Assembly (NCBI GenBank): GCA_032768795.1
Contig: CP136500.1
Coordinates: 248,001 to 312,000 of the forward strand
Reading direction: 5' to 3'
Origin: Tremella fuciformis
Taxonomy: Eukaryota; Basidiomycota; Tremellomycetes; Tremellales; Tremellaceae
DNA: 64,000 nucleotides
Shown piece after piece: positions 30,562 through 39,813 of the stretch (positions are counted from its first letter, which is position 1; each line of letters begins with the position of its first letter). The position numbers and the translations under genes were made by a program. The notes below the pieces were generated by a model that saw only the letters and a list, made by a program, of their open reading frames with translations, was not told the origin of the DNA and made no database searches.

Positions 30562-33500
30562 TTATATTCCTCTTGGTTTCCCTGGGTTCCTCTTGTGGAA
30601 GCTCTCGACGCTTTCGAGAGCACCGGTGATGTTCTCAACTGGTTCCCAGGTCGTCTCCTCGTCTGTTCCTTTGTACCCCACCCACTCGACGAGGTACTCC
30701 ACCTTTCTGCCCCTCCTCCTCGAGTCGACGACGTTCTTCACCTCATAGCTAGGGCCCTCGTCGTCGACTTCCACTGGTGGCGGCGGGTCGTAGGTCTGTC
30801 CAGGGATCCTCGGCGAGTGGTATGGCTTGAGGCGAAGGACGTTGAAGACTGGGCTCACTCTCATCGTCGCGGGCAGCTCCAGCTTGTACGTTGATGGACC
30901 CGTCTTAGCGAGGATCTTGTATGGTCCCCCCCATTTGATGTCGAGCTTCTTCGAGGGTCGACGAGTCTTGATGTTTTCCATTGACAACATGACCATATCA
31001 CCCACCTTCAACACTGGCGCATCCCTTCTCTTTGCATCGTAATACTTGGCGTATCGCTCATTGGCTTGCTGTATGGCTTGTTGACAAGATCGGTGCACCT
31101 CGTCGAGGGACCCAAGCTTTTCCTTGACCGACGGTATCTCCGCCCGCTCGGCGCCCTCTCTCAGGTCATCAGTCCATCGGGGCAAGTACCCAAAGTTTGC
31201 CTCGAACGGGCCCATCTTGATCGCCGAATGCTGGGTATTGTTATAGGCAAAGGCTGCTCTCTGGAGCAGGCTCGACCAGTTGTCTTGCCTGTGGTCACAG
31301 AATACCCGTAGGTACTGCTCGAGGACCTGATTGACTCGCTCTGTTTGCCCGTCGGTTTGAGGATGGAAGGCTGTCGACAGGCTGATCCTGATTCCCAGGG
31401 CCCCACACAGTGCTCCCCAAAGTCGGCTAGTGAACTTGCTCCCTCGATCAGATACGATGGATCTCGGCAACCCATGCTGCGCCACTACATTGTCGATGAT
31501 GAGGTTGACGAGTCCCGCCGTTGTGAGGCGAGTCGTTGTCGGCACGAAGATAGCCCACTTCGTCAGGCGGTCTACCACGACGAGGATGGAGTTGAAGCCC
31601 TGGCTGCCGGGGAGCTCCTCGATGAAGTCCATGGAAATCGCTTGCCACGGGCCTTCCGGGACCTCGAGGCTCTGGAGGAGACCGTGAGGGCGCTGCCTGC
31701 TCGTCTTCGTTCTCTGGCAGATGGCGCAGCCCTGCACGTAGGCCTCGACATCGCGTCGCAGCCCCAGCCAACAGACGTCCCTCCTGAGCAACTCCAACAT
31801 TTTGGTGATTCCCGGGTGTCCCGCTAGGATCCCCTCATGTCGATCCCGCATGGCCCGGAGTCGCCCATCGCCCCTGCCAGTGAGGTATAGCCGTCCATTG
31901 AGTCGTAGGGCCCCTTCAGGCTCTATCTTGGCTCGCGTGGGCTCGTCGAGGCCCATCCTTTGGGCCAACCCAAACAGCTTGGGAAATCCCACCGCATCAA
32001 TCACCACCCCGTTCTCCTCCTTCTTGATTCTCTCCAACTCTCCTCCAGCATGCTCAAACTCCTCATCTTCCTCCCAGTCGCTCCGGCCACCCCTCTGCGG
32101 ACCCTCTCTTGCTTCCGGATCTGGGCTCGACGAGCCTCGTCGAGGCTCCTCGATGAGTGCCCGAAGCATGTATCCCAGCGACGTCTCGACCTTGCTTCCT
32201 TGCTCAAACCCAGGTAAGGCCTGCACTCGTTGCTCCTCCAGGTCTAACCCGTCAGGCTTGTAATCAGGCCTCCTCGACAGAGCGTCTGGATAGGCCGCCT
32301 TAAGCCCAGGACGATACACGATTCGAAAGGAGAATCCTGCCAGCGCGTCGACCCATCGTGCAACCCGCCCGCTCAGTTTCCTCGGCTCCATCCAGTAGCT
32401 GAGGTTGTGGTGATCCGTGAGGACCGTACAGCTGACTTGCAGGAGGAGATGTCGCTTCCGCTTGAACGCCATCACTATCGCCAGAAACTCCTTCTCCGTA
32501 GTTGTCCAATTCAGCTCTGCCCCCGAGAACGACCCAGATTCGATGGCCACCGGGTGCTCGAGGCTCGTCGAGGGGTTGATCTGCGATATCACGAATCCCC
32601 AGCCGTAGAGCGAGGCATCCGTTTGCACAATTGTCTCGAACGAGGGGTCGAAATGGGCCAATACAGGTGGTTCGCTCATTCGCCTCTTGATCTCTTCGAA
32701 GGCTTTCGCCTGAGCCTCTCCCCAACCAAACGGAACTCCCTTCTTTGTCAGCAACACTAGGGGCAACGCTACCTTGGCAAAGTTTGGTACAAAGCGCCGG
32801 TAATAGTTTGCCAAGCCTAGAAACCGCCGTACTTCGAGCAGGTTGTTTGGTGCCGGGAACTCGACGACGCCCTTCACGTATCCCGGGTTCGCTTCCACAC
32901 CTTCCCGAGAGATGACAAAGCCCAGGAAGTCGACTTTCCTCTTCTCAAACTCGGATTTCGACGCCTTCACGTACAATCCCGCTCTCCGCAGCGCCTCGAG
33001 TACGGCCTTTGTGAGGGAACGAAGTTCGTCGAGGCTCTTGGCGTGGACCAGAATGTCGTCGATGTAGATGACCACCCCTCGCCCTACGAATTCTCTGAGT
33101 ACTTCGTTGAGGAAATGCTGGAAGACTGCTGGCGCGTTCTTCAAGCCATCTCGCACGACCAAGGACTCGAACATTCCCAAAGGCGTCCTGAAGGCGGTAT
33201 AGGCTTCGTGTCCTGGCGCCATGCGAAGGAGCTGGTAGGCCCCCGGTAGATCGAACTTGGTATACCATTCTGACTCCGCCAGATCAGCCGTGACTTGGGA
33301 GATCAACGGCAAGGGGTACGCGTCCGACACTGTTGCCTCGTTGAGCTTCCGGTAATTGACCACCATTCGCCACTCGCCAGCAACCTTCTTGGGGACGAAG
33401 AAGCTCGGCGACCCATACGCCGCATTCGATGGCCTGATCTTGCCCGCTGCCTGCTCTTTGGCGAGGAGCTCCCTGAGTGCTTTCATCTGATCCGGCGACA

Positions 33501-34632
33501 GTTGGTAGAGCGGTGCGACCCGTAGTTCTGCGCCTTCCTTCAGTCTGATCCGCAGGTCGTATTCTCTACTCGGTGGTAGCGTGTCGGCTGGTCGACGAGG
33601 ATGGAACACATCGAGGAACTCATGGTAGTACTCCGGGACGATCCTTCGCACGGCCCGGGACTCCTCCTCTGACAGAGTGTACTCGTCAAACCCAAGATGC
33701 CCATCCACACGCCCCACCACTTCCTCGAGCTCGTCGGTGACAGTCCCTCGTAACCGCTCTGCGGCAAGCCTGTTCTGCTCCCATTGATTGATCCGCAAGG
33801 GGATATGGTTCGGAGAGCTCCTACGAGACAGCCCTGTACGCTTTCCTCTCTCTCTTCTTGCTCTGGTAGCCAAAATGGCCAGTTCACTTGTAGCAGCCTC
33901 GACGACCGTCGACGAGGCTACCTTTCCTTCTCCACGGGTGACTTCCATGCCCCCCATGTCCATGACCACCTTCTTTCCTTGCATCCAATCGTACCCTAGC
34001 ACGACGTCTGCACCTGCGAGCCGCGTAACCGCTAGCCGTTCTTCACTTGTTTCCCCAAGCACCTCCACCGGAGCCACCACTTCGTGGGTGATTTCCCCCG
34101 CCGACGACGGTTCACCGTCGAACAGGAGAACCTTCCGGGGCCGCTCCAACCTCTGCTGGGTCATGCCGTGGCCTTGCGCATAGTCCTGATCAATGAAGGT
34201 CCCGCCAGCGCCAGTATCTAGCAGTATGCAGGCGGCCGTTTCGTCCACCTTTCCTGCTACGACAGCTTGATGCCTTCCAAGCCTGCAAGCCTCACCGCTC
34301 ATGCATTCCTCAGCATCACTAGCACTCTGTACAGACTCCTTCGAAGACTCCAGGTCCTCTGCTTCCTCTTCATGTTGGTATTCCTCGACAAGGGAAGCGG
34401 ACCCCGTCGAGAGTGGGTGAGTGGGCGATGGATTAGAGGATTTCAGGGGTGAAGTCGGATGTTCAGGAGGTGTGAGGGCGGAGAGTGTGTATGGAGCGGG
34501 GCCTCGAGTTTCTCCTTGCTGCTCGGGACCCCTCAGGCTTCCCCCTGTGGCTCCTGCTTGACGCGTTGGCCGGGGTTGAACGAGCCTGGGCAGTCCCGCG
34601 CAAGATGCCCAGCGTTTCCGCACTTGAAGCAA
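30562..34632 (-). CDS. Gypsy-1 Pol: protease, RT, RNase H, integrase, chromodomain
   Basis: Open for 1356 codons, overlapping the end of gag by 100 nt in the -1 frame, so it is expected to be made as a Gag-Pol fusion. Protease LLDTGAGGTFIDQ and VVLGYDWM (residues ~140-230). RT with KFDLPGAYQLLRM and VIYIDDILVHAK (~430-560). RNase H with TDASLYGWGFVIS (~690). Integrase zinc domain HEGILAGHPG...CAICQRTK (~970), DDE core SMDFIEELPG, IVSDRGSKF and QTDGQTERVNQ (~1010-1120), and a GPY-like region near KWGGPYKILAK. The C-terminus has YEVKNVVDSRRRGRKVEYL and WVGYKGTDEETTWEP, a chromodomain. All catalytic residues I can check are present. Such domains direct integration to marked chromatin in chromoviruses. 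Confidence 0.95.
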   Translation of the reverse strand: MLQVRKRWASCAGLPRLVQPRPTRQAGATGGSLRGPEQQGETRGPAPYTLSALTPPEHPTSPLKSSNPSPTHPLSTGSASLVEEYQHEEEAEDLESSKESVQSASDAEECMSGEACRLGRHQAVVAGKVDETAACILLDTGAGGTFIDQDYAQGHGMTQQRLERPRKVLLFDGEPSSAGEITHEVVAPVEVLGETSEERLAVTRLAGADVVLGYDWMQGKKVVMDMGGMEVTRGEGKVASSTVVEAATSELAILATRARRERGKRTGLSRRSSPNHIPLRINQWEQNRLAAERLRGTVTDELEEVVGRVDGHLGFDEYTLSEEESRAVRRIVPEYYHEFLDVFHPRRPADTLPPSREYDLRIRLKEGAELRVAPLYQLSPDQMKALRELLAKEQAAGKIRPSNAAYGSPSFFVPKKVAGEWRMVVNYRKLNEATVSDAYPLPLISQVTADLAESEWYTKFDLPGAYQLLRMAPGHEAYTAFRTPLGMFESLVVRDGLKNAPAVFQHFLNEVLREFVGRGVVIYIDDILVHAKSLDELRSLTKAVLEALRRAGLYVKASKSEFEKRKVDFLGFVISREGVEANPGYVKGVVEFPAPNNLLEVRRFLGLANYYRRFVPNFAKVALPLVLLTKKGVPFGWGEAQAKAFEEIKRRMSEPPVLAHFDPSFETIVQTDASLYGWGFVISQINPSTSLEHPVAIESGSFSGAELNWTTTEKEFLAIVMAFKRKRHLLLQVSCTVLTDHHNLSYWMEPRKLSGRVARWVDALAGFSFRIVYRPGLKAAYPDALSRRPDYKPDGLDLEEQRVQALPGFEQGSKVETSLGYMLRALIEEPRRGSSSPDPEAREGPQRGGRSDWEEDEEFEHAGGELERIKKEENGVVIDAVGFPKLFGLAQRMGLDEPTRAKIEPEGALRLNGRLYLTGRGDGRLRAMRDRHEGILAGHPGITKMLELLRRDVCWLGLRRDVEAYVQGCAICQRTKTSRQRPHGLLQSLEVPEGPWQAISMDFIEELPGSQGFNSILVVVDRLTKWAIFVPTTTRLTTAGLVNLIIDNVVAQHGLPRSIVSDRGSKFTSRLWGALCGALGIRISLSTAFHPQTDGQTERVNQVLEQYLRVFCDHRQDNWSSLLQRAAFAYNNTQHSAIKMGPFEANFGYLPRWTDDLREGAERAEIPSVKEKLGSLDEVHRSCQQAIQQANERYAKYYDAKRRDAPVLKVGDMVMLSMENIKTRRPSKKLDIKWGGPYKILAKTGPSTYKLELPATMRVSPVFNVLRLKPYHSPRIPGQTYDPPPPVEVDDEGPSYEVKNVVDSRRRGRKVEYLVEWVGYKGTDEETTWEPVENITGALESVESFHKRNPGKPRGI

Positions 34633-35675
34633 AGGCCCTGGCTGCCTCGCCTCTCGTGTTCGTCCGGTGTGAGCCTAGGGCGAGGAGGGTAGACTCGTCG
34701 AGGGGCTGCAGCGGGGTTGAGACTCGACGAGGTTGTCGGGCCAGGTGAGGGTCTGGGGTTCGTCGTCGGCGCTCCAACCTCTGACGTAACCGCTGTAGAT
34801 CCGCCGTTGTTGCCGCCCAGGACAGTCTTCTTCTTCTCTCGCCTGCTCTCCGCCTTGTTCTTCTCCGCCTCCCTTGCTCGCAGACTGTTGTCGAGGCGGA
34901 CCACAAACGCCTGCAGCTCGGCAAAGGTTTCGAACTCCTTGGGATGCCTGGCCACCTCGTCTTGAAGCACGTCGGACAGCCCTTCCTTGGCACGAGCCGT
35001 TGCTTGCTCGTCGAGCTCCCATGAGAGGACTGACGTGTACTCCCGAATCTTGGCGAAGTACTCGGCTGCCGATCCCGTCTGCCGCAGCGAGAAGTACTTG
35101 CGTCGAGCAGTCCCCTTCGCGTCGGGATCCCCAAAGTTCTCGCGCAGGTAGCAACGAAGCCCAGCGTAAGTCCGAATTTTCTCGTCGAGGTAGTCGCCAG
35201 CCTCGACATGCTCTCCGTTCTCGTTCAAATCGCTGTCGCGCCCTGTCGCCAAGGGCTGGATTGCGTCGAGCACGAATCCCCGGAGGAACGAGATCACATA
35301 CATGACCTTGTGCGTGTCGCCAGAGAATTTTGACGGCTGCAGCTTGAAGACCGTCTCGCACTGCATGTTGAACCGCTCCAAAGCGGCTGGGTCCTTGCCG
35401 TTAAACGTGTCAGGCGGGTTCGCCTTCGGCTCGGACGGGTTCCCAACGCCTGGCGAGCCCTGTCGTTGCTGCGCCTGCTGCTCGACGAGGGCCGCCTGAA
35501 GCTGCACGATCTGCGCGAGCAACTGCTGCACAGACGGCTGATCACCCAATGGTTGGGCCATGTTGGTCGCGGCGACTCTCAGTCGAGTGTCCACCGGTAG
35601 TCGTAGGTTTGTGGGTAGAGCAATATGCTGATGCTCAGGATCTGTCGACGTGGTTTGTCGAGTCGATGGTGCCAT
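34533..35675 (-). CDS. Gypsy-1 Gag (380 aa)
   Basis: ATG at 35673-35675, 38 nt downstream of the 5' LTR. Gag core near residues 90-280 includes PPDTFNGKDPAALERFNMQC, NFGDPDAKGTARRKYFSLRQ and EYFAKIREYTSVLSWELDEQ. A single zinc knuckle CFKCGNAGHLARDC lies near 350. It ends VKQEPQGEA then TGA. The last codons hold a G run (CAG GGG GAA), a possible but not classical -1 slippage site into pol. Confidence 0.95.
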   Translation of the reverse strand: MAPSTRQTTSTDPEHQHIALPTNLRLPVDTRLRVAATNMAQPLGDQPSVQQLLAQIVQLQAALVEQQAQQRQGSPGVGNPSEPKANPPDTFNGKDPAALERFNMQCETVFKLQPSKFSGDTHKVMYVISFLRGFVLDAIQPLATGRDSDLNENGEHVEAGDYLDEKIRTYAGLRCYLRENFGDPDAKGTARRKYFSLRQTGSAAEYFAKIREYTSVLSWELDEQATARAKEGLSDVLQDEVARHPKEFETFAELQAFVVRLDNSLRAREAEKNKAESRREKKKTVLGGNNGGSTAVTSEVGAPTTNPRPSPGPTTSSSLNPAAAPRRVYPPRPRLTPDEHERRGSQGLCFKCGNAGHLARDCPGSFNPGQRVKQEPQGEA

Positions 35676-35697
35676 GAACTAGTCGTGTGAGAGGTAG

Positions 35698-35711
35698 TAG
35701 CACCGTGGTAT
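35698..35711 (-). promoter_or_regulatory. Self-priming type primer site of Gypsy-1
   Basis: The sense strand ATACCACGGTGCTA, 2-3 nt after the 5' LTR, is the exact reverse complement of the sense strand at 35864-35877 in the LTR (TAGCACCGTGGTAT). That LTR segment lies about 30 nt downstream of the TATATATA box, where the mRNA should start. This is the arrangement of Tf1/sushi elements, which prime from their own mRNA 5' end. Confidence 0.75.
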
Positions 35712-35713
35712 AC

Positions 35714-36140
35714 TGTCACGGGGCCGGGCCGGTCGTCGACTGATAGGCCCTCTCACACGTGCTGTCTGTCGATCTGTCTCTGTCTTCCACGAGAAGGTGT
35801 GTCCTACAGCCTCTCGTGCATCGACAACACGGCTGCGCCGTTACTCTCTATCCATGGGACTCAATACCACGGTGCTAAGGACGGTCTACGGGTGCAGGCT
35901 TGTATATATATCACCCGTGCCCTCCTCTGCACCTCCTTGGGCCTTCTCCTTGAAACACCATCGACGAGGCTCGAGCTCTAGAGTCGTCGAGGCTCGAGCT
36001 CTAGAGTCGTCGAGGCTACTCGAGCGTCGTCGAGGCTACTCGAGGGTCGACGATAGGCTCACGTGTCTGACAGGCGTGCTGGGCTGGAACGAGACTCGTA
36101 GGCGTGCGTTGGTGATCATGGAGGCGTGGCCGACGTGACA
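35714..36140 (-). repeat. 5' LTR of Gypsy-1
   Basis: TGTCACGGGGCC...GACGTGACA, 427 bp. A TATA box (sense TGATATATATACAA) is near 35900-35912, and the predicted start of R is near 35877. Confidence 0.9.
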
Positions 36141-37439
36141 CATTCGGAGCAGCTGGTATGCTCCAGGCAAGTCGAGCTTCGTGTAGTATTTCGATTTGGC
36201 CAGGTCGTCGGTCACTTGGGATATCAGGGGTAGCGGGTATGCGTCTGGCACCGTCATCTCGTTGAGCTTGCGATAGTCGACAACCATTCTCAGTTCTCCT
36301 TGGGCTTTCTTTGGTACGAAGAAACTTGGTGACCCATAGGGCGAGTTCGAGGGTCGAATCCTTCCTGCCTTTCTCTCTCGATCCAGCAGCTTGTCGAGCG
36401 CATCCATCTGGTCTGGGTTCAAGCTATACAGCGGGGCCACTCGTAGGTCGGCTCCAGGCTTAAGCGTGATGCGTAGGTCGTATTCTCTATTTGGAGCAAG
36501 CGTCTCTACCCCTCGTCGAGGATGAAAGACCTCGAGGTATTCGTGGTACCGCTCCGGGACAAGATGTTGCACGGCTGCTTCCTCTTCTGGGCTGAGTTCG
36601 TACTCGTCATAGTCGGGTAGGACGTCGATGTATGCTTCCTTCTCGCTCAACTCCTCTGTCACTGTGCCGCACAGCTCGACCTTGTTCCCCTGGTTTTGCT
36701 CCCATCGGTTGAATGGGAGCTCAATGCTGTTCGCCTTCGATCGCCTGCTCCTTCGTCTGCTTTGTCGCCTCTCCACCTTGGTCTCCAATGTTCCTGATAG
36801 TCGCGCAACCTCGTCGAGGTCCTGTGGTCCGTTCTCCTGATCCGTTTTCTCCCCGCCTGTCCTCTTCCTTGTCGCCTTCTTCCTTCCTGCATCCAATATC
36901 ACACCGTTCTCCTTCATCCAGTCATATCCCAACACCACGTCCGCTCCTGCCAATGTTGTCACACCTAACTCTTCCCTTCCTTCACCGCCTAGGACTTTTA
37001 CTGTTCCCATCACTCCCTTTTCTACTTGTCCTGCTGAGCTGGGTTTACCGTCAAAGAGGAGGAGTTGCCGGGGTCGAGGGAGTGGGTAGGAGGGGATGTG
37101 ATGCCGTTCCACGAACAAAGAGTCGACGAAGTTACCAGTGGCCCCGGTGTCGAGCAGCACCTTCACCCTGTCGACTTGATTGACGCTTCCTGACACGACA
37201 GCCTGCTCTCTGCCTAAACAGCAAACCTCACCACGAATGCATGCCTCCTCATCACTAGCTATTCCATCCTTGGCAACCAGTGCCTTCTCATCTTTTGCTT
37301 CTTCGTCGAGAATCGGGATTAAAGGTGATTGTGATACAGGGGGGTTGGGAGGTGAGTGGGGAGGGGAGGTGGCCGAGAGAATGTCTTGATGGGGCCGCTG
37401 GACCTCTCGTATGTTCTCAGCGTCCCTTAAGCTTTTGGG
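36141..37439 (-). pseudogene. Gypsy-2 pol, 3'-truncated (protease and N-terminal RT)
   Basis: In the -1 frame relative to gag the sequence is open from the slippery site at 37433-37439 to the break. Protease VKVLLDTGATGNFVDS, VVLGYDWMKE, then the RT start with FFVPKKAQGELRMVVDYRKL and YYTKLDLPGAYQLLRM. The frame then runs into the Gypsy-1 LTR. Compared with Gypsy-1, the break falls just before the conserved APGHEAYTAF-like region, so the catalytic RT motif is lost. Confidence 0.9.
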
Positions 37440-38506
37440 TCCTCCTGCTTGACGATGGGTGCAGTGGGTGCAGGGCTGGCTCGAGGAACAGGAGGTCGTT
37501 GCCCGGGGACACAGGCATTGGCGAAGTGGCCGACCCCGCCGCAGCGGTAGCAGAGACGCTGCTCGTTCCTCCTCTGGCGTTCCGCTGGGTCGAGACCTCC
37601 AGGGGGCGTTGGTCTGTAGCCAAGCGGGCCACTAGGGGCTGGTGATGGGCGCGTCGATGGGATAGGCGGGAGAGGTCGGTAGGTCGACAAGGCAGGGGGA
37701 GGAGCTTGTGCCTGGGTAGTCGAGGCCGGTCGTCGTCGAGCTTCTTCGTACCGTTTGACCTCGGCCTTCTTCTCGGCCTCCCTTGCTCTGAGTCTGTTGT
37801 CCAACTTGATGACATAGGACTGAAGCTCTCCGAAGGTCTCCAGCTCCACTGTGGTCCGAGCAACCTCGTCTCGAAGATTGTCTGAGAGCCCCTTGAGCGC
37901 CCTAGCCCTAGCTTGCTCGTTGGCTTCCCATCCCAAGACCGCCAGGTACTCCCCAAGTTTCGCGAAGTACTCTGCCGCTGATCCGGTCTGCTTCAAGTCG
38001 AAGTATCGCCTCTGAGCGGTGCCCTTGATGTCGGGGTCTCCGAAGTTGTCCCTCAAGTATTTCGACAACCTCTGGAAGCTACTGATCTTCTCGTCGAGTT
38101 CTTCTCCCGACGCGAGAGGCTGGATAGCGTCCTGAACGAATCCTCGGAGAAAGGAGATGGCGTAAATGACCTTGGACTCCTCTGTGAACTCTGAAGGCTG
38201 TAGCCGAAAGACGATGTTACATTGCATGAGGAATCCTTCGAGTTTCTCCGGCTTAGAGCCATCGAAAGTGTCGGGCGGGTTGGCCTTGGGCTCGCTCGAC
38301 GATGTGTTGGTCGAGGGAGCGGGTGAGTTGGCTCGTCGAGCCTCGATGGCAACGAGCTGTTGCAGGATCTGAGCGAGGGAAGCCTGATCCGCCATGGTGT
38401 TGGGTGTGCTAGACCGGCTAGCGGGAGGAAGTCGAAGGGACTGTGGTAAAGCCTGGTGCTCGTGGTTCGGGTTGAGTGATGTCGAATGTCGAGTCTCGAT
38501 GGGCAT
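37427..38506 (-). CDS. Gypsy-2 Gag
   Basis: ATG 38504-38506 (MPIETRHSTSLNP); a longer GTG-initiated frame reaches into the LTR and is unlikely. Gag core NPPDTFDGSKPEKLEGFLMQ, NFGDPDIKGTAQRRYFDLKQ, and zinc knuckle CYRCGGVGHFANAC near the C-terminus. Ends KQEDPKA then TAA. Intact. Confidence 0.9.
   Translation of the reverse strand: MPIETRHSTSLNPNHEHQALPQSLRLPPASRSSTPNTMADQASLAQILQQLVAIEARRANSPAPSTNTSSSEPKANPPDTFDGSKPEKLEGFLMQCNIVFRLQPSEFTEESKVIYAISFLRGFVQDAIQPLASGEELDEKISSFQRLSKYLRDNFGDPDIKGTAQRRYFDLKQTGSAAEYFAKLGEYLAVLGWEANEQARARALKGLSDNLRDEVARTTVELETFGELQSYVIKLDNRLRAREAEKKAEVKRYEEARRRPASTTQAQAPPPALSTYRPLPPIPSTRPSPAPSGPLGYRPTPPGGLDPAERQRRNEQRLCYRCGGVGHFANACVPGQRPPVPRASPAPTAPIVKQEDPKA
37433..37439 (-). 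promoter_or_regulatory. -1 frameshift slippery site CCCAAAA in Gypsy-2
   Basis: The gag frame reads GAC CCA AAA GCT TAA. C CCA AAA fits X XXY YYZ with the gag stop two codons downstream, and the -1 frame continues open into protease. Confidence 0.65.
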
Positions 38507-38542
38507 ATGCCCCGGGTGTGCGTGGTTGTGCGAAGAGGTAGT

Positions 38543-38555
38543 AGCACTCTCTGAT
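38543..38555 (-). promoter_or_regulatory. Self-priming type primer site of Gypsy-2
   Basis: The sense strand ATCAGAGAGTGCT just after the 5' LTR is the exact reverse complement of the sense strand at 38799-38811 in the LTR (AGCACTCTCTGAT), which lies ~35 nt after a CATATAGG box. Confidence 0.75.
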
Positions 38556-38557
38556 AC

Positions 38558-38992
38558 TGTCACGATGCTGCGCTCTCCCGTTGGCAGAGGCCCTCTCGCA
38601 CAATATCAGAGTCAAGAATAAAGGATAAAGGGGTAGAAATGAGGATGTCGAGGTAGGATCCTCGTCGAGGTTGGATCCTCGTCGAGGTTACAAGGTCGTC
38701 GAGGTAACAAGGTCGTCGAGAATACAGCGTGAGTGCGACTCAGCCACGCTGCGTGCCACGGAGAGAGTGAGATCGTCAAGGATGATCCATGAGACTCAAT
38801 CAGAGAGTGCTGAAGAACTACGACGGGCGCCCGGGGCATCCTATATGACTCTGCGCCTGCTTCCCGTCGTCGCGCGTTCATTCAACGTCTACTCCCTCGT
38901 CGAGGTTCTCCAGCCCGAGGTAGGTCACGTGTCGGCCACGTGAGAGGTGTCGGTCACGTGTATAGGTCGTCGAGGGCGTGGCCGTCGTGACA
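38558..38992 (-). repeat. 5' LTR of Gypsy-2
   Basis: TGTCACGATGCTG...CCGTCGTGACA, 435 bp. Three CACGTG boxes cluster at 38926-38958. An inverted copy of the LTR is at 43756-44190. Confidence 0.9.
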
Positions 38993-39387
38993 GCCAGGCC
39001 GGTTGTCGACTGATAGGCCCTCTCACACGTACTCTCTGTCGATCTGTCTCTGTCCTCCATGAGAAGGTGTGCCCTACAGCCTCTCGTGTCTCAACAACAC
39101 GGCTGTGCCGTTACTTTCTATCCATGGGACTCAATACCACGGTGCTGAGGACAGTCTACGGGTGAGGGCCTGTATATATATCACCCGTGCCAGCCTCTGC
39201 ACCGCCTTGGGCTTTCTCCTTGAAACATCATCAACAAGGCTCGAGCTCTAGAGTCGTCGAGGCTACTCAAGGCTTGTTGAAGCTACTCGAGGCTCGACGA
39301 TAGGCTCACGTGTCTGACAGGCGTGCTGGGCTGTGACAAAGGTTGTAGGTGTGCGCTGGTGATCATGGAGGCGTGGCCGACGTGACA
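38993..39387 (-). repeat. Gypsy-1 type LTR, end missing
   Basis: Begins inside the LTR (GCCAGGCCGG) and ends GACGTGACA. The first ~10 bp are replaced by the Gypsy-2 LTR. About 90-95% similar to the other copies by eye. Confidence 0.8.
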
Positions 39388-39813
39388 CTTGGTGAGGAGC
39401 AATGAAGACTCACCTCACTTATCTATCTCTTGTTACTCGTACGGTCGATTCTCTAAGGAGACGTTCTATCTGGGGGACTAGTTAACTAGATCGCTGAGGA
39501 GCTTTCTCTGCGATCTTCCTTCTTAAGTATCCACTTGCTCTCGTCCGTTCTTTCTCTGGTTCTTCTAGCATCGTCTCTCGTGGATTGTTCCATCGTTCTC
39601 TTAGTTGTTTCTACTCGTTCCCAATACTCTCTAGTATTCTCTCGTGGTCTCTCTTCTCTTCTATTGTCTTCTCCGCGCGCTGGCTTGCATCTAATCTCTT
39701 TGTGTGCCCGTTGTCGTTGTTATCGTCTTTGGTCTCCATCCTGTGGCCCTGACTGTGAGATAACTCTATCCTCCATTATCGTGGACCTGACTCTTCTTCT
39801 TTGTGTGCGTTTC

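Larger units (their letters stand above)
27565..36140 (-). mobile_element. Gypsy-1, chromodomain Ty3/gypsy element with an antisense accessory gene (8.6 kb)
   Basis: Minus-strand element. The 5' LTR is 35714-36140 and the 3' LTR 27565-27968, similar but not identical (the 5' LTR has a ~20-bp internal duplication and several substitutions). Gag (35675-34533) and Pol (34632-30562) are both open. A self-complementary primer site lies 3 nt after the 5' LTR and a polypurine tract (sense AGAGGGAGGCAGAG) abuts the 3' LTR, which fixes the 3' end at 27565 and places 28.0-30.5 kb inside the element. That internal segment carries a spliced plus-strand gene. Flanks differ (GTGTC left, CATTC right), so no target duplication is visible. 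Confidence 0.85.
36141..38992 (-). mobile_element. Gypsy-2, 5' half of a second Ty3/gypsy element
   Basis: Minus-strand element with 5' LTR 38558-38992, intact gag and the first ~430 codons of pol, cut within RT by the Gypsy-1 LTR at 36140. The remaining pol and 3' LTR are not in the window. Encodes proteins related to those of Gypsy-1, but the LTR sequence is different. Confidence 0.9.
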
